From: Vannielia litorea
GTDB taxonomy: Bacteria; Pseudomonadota; Alphaproteobacteria; Rhodobacterales; Rhodobacteraceae
DNA length: 64,000 bases
NCBI RefSeq assembly: GCF_900142295.1
Contig: NZ_FSRL01000002.1
Coordinates: 186,001 to 250,000, forward strand
Direction of reading: 5' to 3'
Part shown: one piece after another, positions 63,993 to 64,000 of the stretch
Numbering within the stretch: position 1 is the stretch's first letter
Layout of the letters: every line of letters starts with the position of its first letter
Made by a program: the position numbers and the translations under genes
The notes under the pieces: model-generated
What the model saw: only the letters and a program-made list of their open reading frames with translations
Database searches by the model: none
What the model was told of the DNA's origin: nothing

Positions 63993-64000
63993 ATGACCCG
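63993..64000 (+). CDS. Start of the next gene, probably 2-dehydro-3-deoxy-6-phosphogalactonate aldolase
   Basis: An ATG with a GGAGC site lies 19 bp after dgoK; only eight bases are in the window. dgoA usually follows dgoK, but the sequence here cannot prove it. Confidence 0.3.

Overview
The window is GC-rich DNA with the gene content of a marine alphaproteobacterium, most likely of the Rhodobacterales (Roseobacter type). It carries three TRAP transporters, one TctABC system, a Liv-type ABC transporter, a ChvE/GguAB sugar ABC system, and many operons whose genes overlap by 4 bp. This placement rests on gene content only; no rRNA or complete tRNA gene is present. Almost the whole window is accessory metabolism: an import system, the enzymes it feeds and a local regulator, repeated block after block.

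Layout. 1-3.05 kb: a copper P-type ATPase running off the left edge, a Crp/Fnr regulator and a small metal-protein gene cut off by the 3' half of a tRNA gene, which looks like the edge of an integrated element. 3.3-10.1 kb: TRAP transporter, idonate-type dehydrogenase, LacI regulator, PfkB kinase and class II aldolase, a complete sugar or sugar-acid route. 10.2-15.6 kb: a second TRAP transporter with a 40-residue membrane protein, divergent from a GntR regulator, an isopropylmalate/tartrate-type dehydrogenase and a small monooxygenase. 15.8-24.8 kb (minus strand): a type VI secretion VgrG island with one full vgrG, two detached vgrG 3' ends and a remnant, interleaved with duplicated, chimeric and frameshifted cargo genes. 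25-31 kb: LysR, CoA-transferase, HMG-CoA-lyase-type enzyme and a third TRAP transporter. 31-38.7 kb: a LysR regulon with a TIM-barrel isomerase/dehydratase, a flavoprotein, TctCBA and a shikimate/quinate dehydrogenase. 38.8-41 kb: katG.

41.2-51.9 kb: a complete LivJHMGF ABC transporter, an Lrp-type protein, 5-oxoprolinase pxpBCA, then a scar of the aerobic benzoyl-CoA (box) pathway. In the scar the start of a benzoate-CoA ligase gene is fused to the end of boxA, a frameshifted 3-hydroxyacyl-CoA dehydrogenase tail is present, and the BoxR-type regulator is still intact. A zinc metallopeptidase gene sits inside this scar. 51.9-64 kb: a LysR (GbpR-like) regulator divergent from chvE-gguA-gguB, followed by the non-phosphorylative L-arabinose pathway and the start of the De Ley-Doudoroff D-galactose branch (dgoK, then probably dgoA at the edge).

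Two themes recur. Five of the six substrate-binding-protein genes are followed by a strong intergenic hairpin before the membrane-component genes. Operator-like inverted repeats sit beside several regulators, and in the LysR regulon at 33.5-34.6 kb the same box and -35 element appear at two promoters. The most unusual parts are the VgrG cassette array and the decayed benzoate locus with a surviving regulator and transporter.
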